64,000 bases of DNA. It comes from Nisaea denitrificans DSM 18348. Lineage in GTDB: Bacteria > Pseudomonadota > Alphaproteobacteria > Thalassobaculales > Thalassobaculaceae. Positions 62,323 through 64,000 of this stretch are shown here, one piece after another. The stretch spans positions 1,612,001 to 1,676,000 of the forward strand of contig NZ_AUFM01000011.1 of NCBI RefSeq assembly GCF_000426505.1. The letters are read 5' to 3'. The notes below the pieces were generated by a model. That model searched no databases. It was not told where the DNA came from and was given only the letters and a program-made list of their open reading frames with translations. Each line of letters opens with the position of its first letter. The stretch's first letter is position 1. A program made the translations under genes and the position numbers.

Positions 62323-63246
62323 ATGGCTTTGCATAATACGCGCGTTCCCCCCTTTCGCTCGCTCCTCGCATTCCGTGCTGCGGCAACGCATGACCGGCTC
62401 GCGGATGCCGCTGTCGCTCTTGGCGTTACGGAGTCCGCGGTCAGCCATCAGATCCGGCAATTGGAGACCTTGCTGCGGGCGCAACTGTTCGACCGCACGA
62501 GCCGGCGACTCGTCCTGACGGAAACCGGAACCCGATATCTCGCCCGGATAGACCCGGCGATCCGGGAACTCGAAGCGGCAACCGAAGCCGTCCTGCCTTC
62601 CGATGGCCGGGCCGTTGTCAGGCTCACACTGCCGACGTCGATGGCGGCGACATGGCTACTTCCGCGCCTCGGCGCGTTCGAAGTTGCGAATCCTGATCTC
62701 GACATCCAGCTTGTCCCGACGACCAGAGTGATCGACCTAGAGCGCGACCAGGTGGACATTGCCATCAGATACGGCCGGGGAAACTGGCAGAATGTCGATA
62801 AAACCTTCCTCTTCGACGACCATGCGACACCAGTTGCCGCGCCGGGTTACGTGCCGGATGACGAGGTAAATATCGAAGACGTGCTGAAGCGATCACGCTT
62901 GATCGTCATTCGCAGCATTCCGGATGAATGGCAGGAATGGGCCAAGGCACGTGGCTTGGCCCCGCCGGACCTGAGGGGCGCACTGGAACTCGACGCGATC
63001 GAACAGGGGCTTCAAGTCGCGGAAGCCGGGCATGGTATAACCATCGGTCGTTCGCCCTATATCGAAGAACGTCTCTCCAGCGGCGCTCTGGTGACACCTT
63101 TCGGCGCAACAGCTCCTTCCGGGGCCGCATTCTACCTTTGTCTACCGGCAAATCTTCCTCCACCCGCACGAACGCTGCGGGTGAAACGCTGGCTGCTAGA
63201 GCAGGCCGACGCAAGCCGCGCGGTGCTTCAACACGCCAAACCGTAA
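62323..63246 (+). CDS. LysR family transcriptional regulator (GcvA-like)
   Basis: About 307 residues. The N-terminal winged helix is LLAFRAAATHDRLADAAVALGVTESAVSHQIRQLETLL, then ARTSRRLVLTETG-like (DRTSRRLVLTETGTRY). The effector domain has VRLTLPTSMAATWLLPRLGAF and VDIAIRYGRGNW, as in the GcvA/AmpR group. The ATG at 62323 has GAGG 12 bases upstream; a TTG at 62305 is in frame. It lies upstream of and codirectional with the CmcJ-like gene, which it may control. Confidence 0.9.
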   Translation: MALHNTRVPPFRSLLAFRAAATHDRLADAAVALGVTESAVSHQIRQLETLLRAQLFDRTSRRLVLTETGTRYLARIDPAIRELEAATEAVLPSDGRAVVRLTLPTSMAATWLLPRLGAFEVANPDLDIQLVPTTRVIDLERDQVDIAIRYGRGNWQNVDKTFLFDDHATPVAAPGYVPDDEVNIEDVLKRSRLIVIRSIPDEWQEWAKARGLAPPDLRGALELDAIEQGLQVAEAGHGITIGRSPYIEERLSSGALVTPFGATAPSGAAFYLCLPANLPPPARTLRVKRWLLEQADASRAVLQHAKP

Positions 63247-63270
63247 AATCGATATCTCTCTTAAATTTTT

Positions 63271-63286
63271 CTCAAGTAATCTTGAG
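63271..63286. promoter_or_regulatory. CTCAAG-N4-CTTGAG inverted repeat between LysR and CmcJ genes
   Basis: A perfect six-base inverted repeat followed by a pyrimidine-rich run (TTCTTCTCTTTTG). It could be a weak terminator of the LysR gene or an operator for the gene at 63373. Six-base arms are too short to decide. Confidence 0.35.
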
Positions 63287-63372
63287 TTCTTCTCTTTTGT
63301 GTCACGCGCTTTCAGGGTCTATCTGAAGTGCCATCACAACAGGCCGGCAAGCGACGGCCAGGAGGAGACGGA

Positions 63373-64000
63373 AGATGGCGAACGTTGTTCAGGACCACAT
63401 CAACAACCCAGCTTCAGAAAGCGCCGAGAATGTCGTGGCGCCGCTGACATTCATTGTGCCCCAGGCAGAGAAGCCGGCTCTTTACAGCGCGGCCTATACC
63501 GGCGGTGCGCCTGACTTCCACTTCACGGTCGAGGACCACGATGTTCTGGTTGCGGATATGCGGCCACATGCCGGATCCTTCACCCTCGACAAGGAAGGTT
63601 TCGTGCTCCGGACCGTGCCGACAGACATCGCGGATCTCTATGATGACGATGCTGTAGAGACCGGCTATTTCACTGAAATCCGTAGCCTCCTGAAAGAAGA
63701 ATTCGGCGCCACTCAGGTCGCAATCTTCGATGCCACCCGACGCTCGGATGGCGGTAAAGGCGCCAGCAACAAGGATGGCAACCGTGGACCGGCGCCGCGC
63801 ATCCATGTGGATTACACGGCAAAGAGCGGCCCGCAGCGCGCCCGCGATGTGTTCGGTGCCGACGCGTTCGACCGCCTGTTGAATTCCGGTGCGCGCATCC
63901 TCCAGGTCAATGTCTGGCGGCCGATCCGCGGACCGGTGCAGCGCTCCCCCCTTGCCCTTGCGGACGCAACCAGCGTCAAGGCGGCAGACCTGGTCGCGAC
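63373..64000 (+). CDS. CmcJ/NvfI-family oxidoreductase, partial
   Basis: 209 codons visible before the right edge. It starts MANVVQDHINNPASESAENV. FHFTVEDHDVLVADMRPH, RTVPTDIADLYDD, FGATQVAIFDATRRS and IHVDYTAKSGPQRARDVF followed by FDRLLNSGARILQVNVWRPIRGPVQ match the CmcJ/NvfI/AsaB family, oxygenase-like proteins in which the H-D and NVWRPI segments are conserved. Family members act in secondary metabolism or on small aromatic or amino-acid derivatives; substrate unknown here. AGGAGG about ten bases before the ATG. The C-terminus is missing. Confidence 0.8.

Overview
The window is chromosomal DNA of a GC-rich alphaproteobacterium. The housekeeping genes (guaB, rsmB, rlmE next to ppx/gppA) and the taurine:pyruvate aminotransferase suggest a marine Rhodospirillales-type organism. 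That placement is inferred from gene content and remembered protein similarity, not from a search.

Layout. 1-12935: core genes, nearly all on the minus strand: a formyltransferase-like protein cut by the left edge, a GNAT acetyltransferase, rsmB, guaB, an FMN reductase, a second GNAT, rlmE, ppx/gppA, a four-gene iron-siderophore ABC importer and a GDP-mannose 3,5-epimerase-like gene. 13193-13266: tRNA-Gln(CUG). 13249-35725: a 22.5-kb genomic island integrated in the 3' end of this tRNA gene and bounded by 24-bp direct repeats. 35873-41606: two small exported proteins, an RND efflux pair and a two-helix K+ channel. 41849-52512: a tightly coupled seven-gene multiheme electron-transfer operon. 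52536-60683: a MocR regulator with a taurine aminotransferase, a DEAD-box helicase, a methyltransferase, a NUDIX hydrolase and a phosphate permease. 61001-64000: two convergent PAS proteins, a LysR regulator and a CmcJ-like oxygenase gene cut by the right edge.

The island looks like an integrative and mobilizable element. It has a tyrosine integrase beside the tRNA, a plasmid-type replicase, a MobC-like protein and a relaxase, and it carries two separate anti-phage modules. One is a six-gene operon: C5-cytosine methyltransferase, Vsr nickase, MORC/MutL-like GHKL ATPase, Z1 helicase-fold ATPase, PD-(D/E)XK protein and AIPR protein. Each gene overlaps or directly abuts the next. The other, beside the right attachment site, is an A+T-rich cyclase plus membrane-effector pair of Pycsar type. 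A frameshifted Phd antitoxin remnant sits just upstream of the methylase.

The best candidate for an undescribed system is the operon at 41849-52512. It encodes pentaheme, tetraheme and decaheme c-type cytochromes (19 CXXCH motifs), an outer-membrane beta-barrel, an FAD/2Fe-2S reductase, a cyclic-nucleotide-binding domain fused to a four-cluster ferredoxin, and a membrane cytochrome b-like protein. I read it as an electron path from the cytoplasm across both membranes, possibly gated by a small ligand. The decaheme protein carries a Cys-rich cytoplasmic head and seven SDILA repeats at a 10/11-residue period, and the pentaheme protein has a similar DLLLQP pair.
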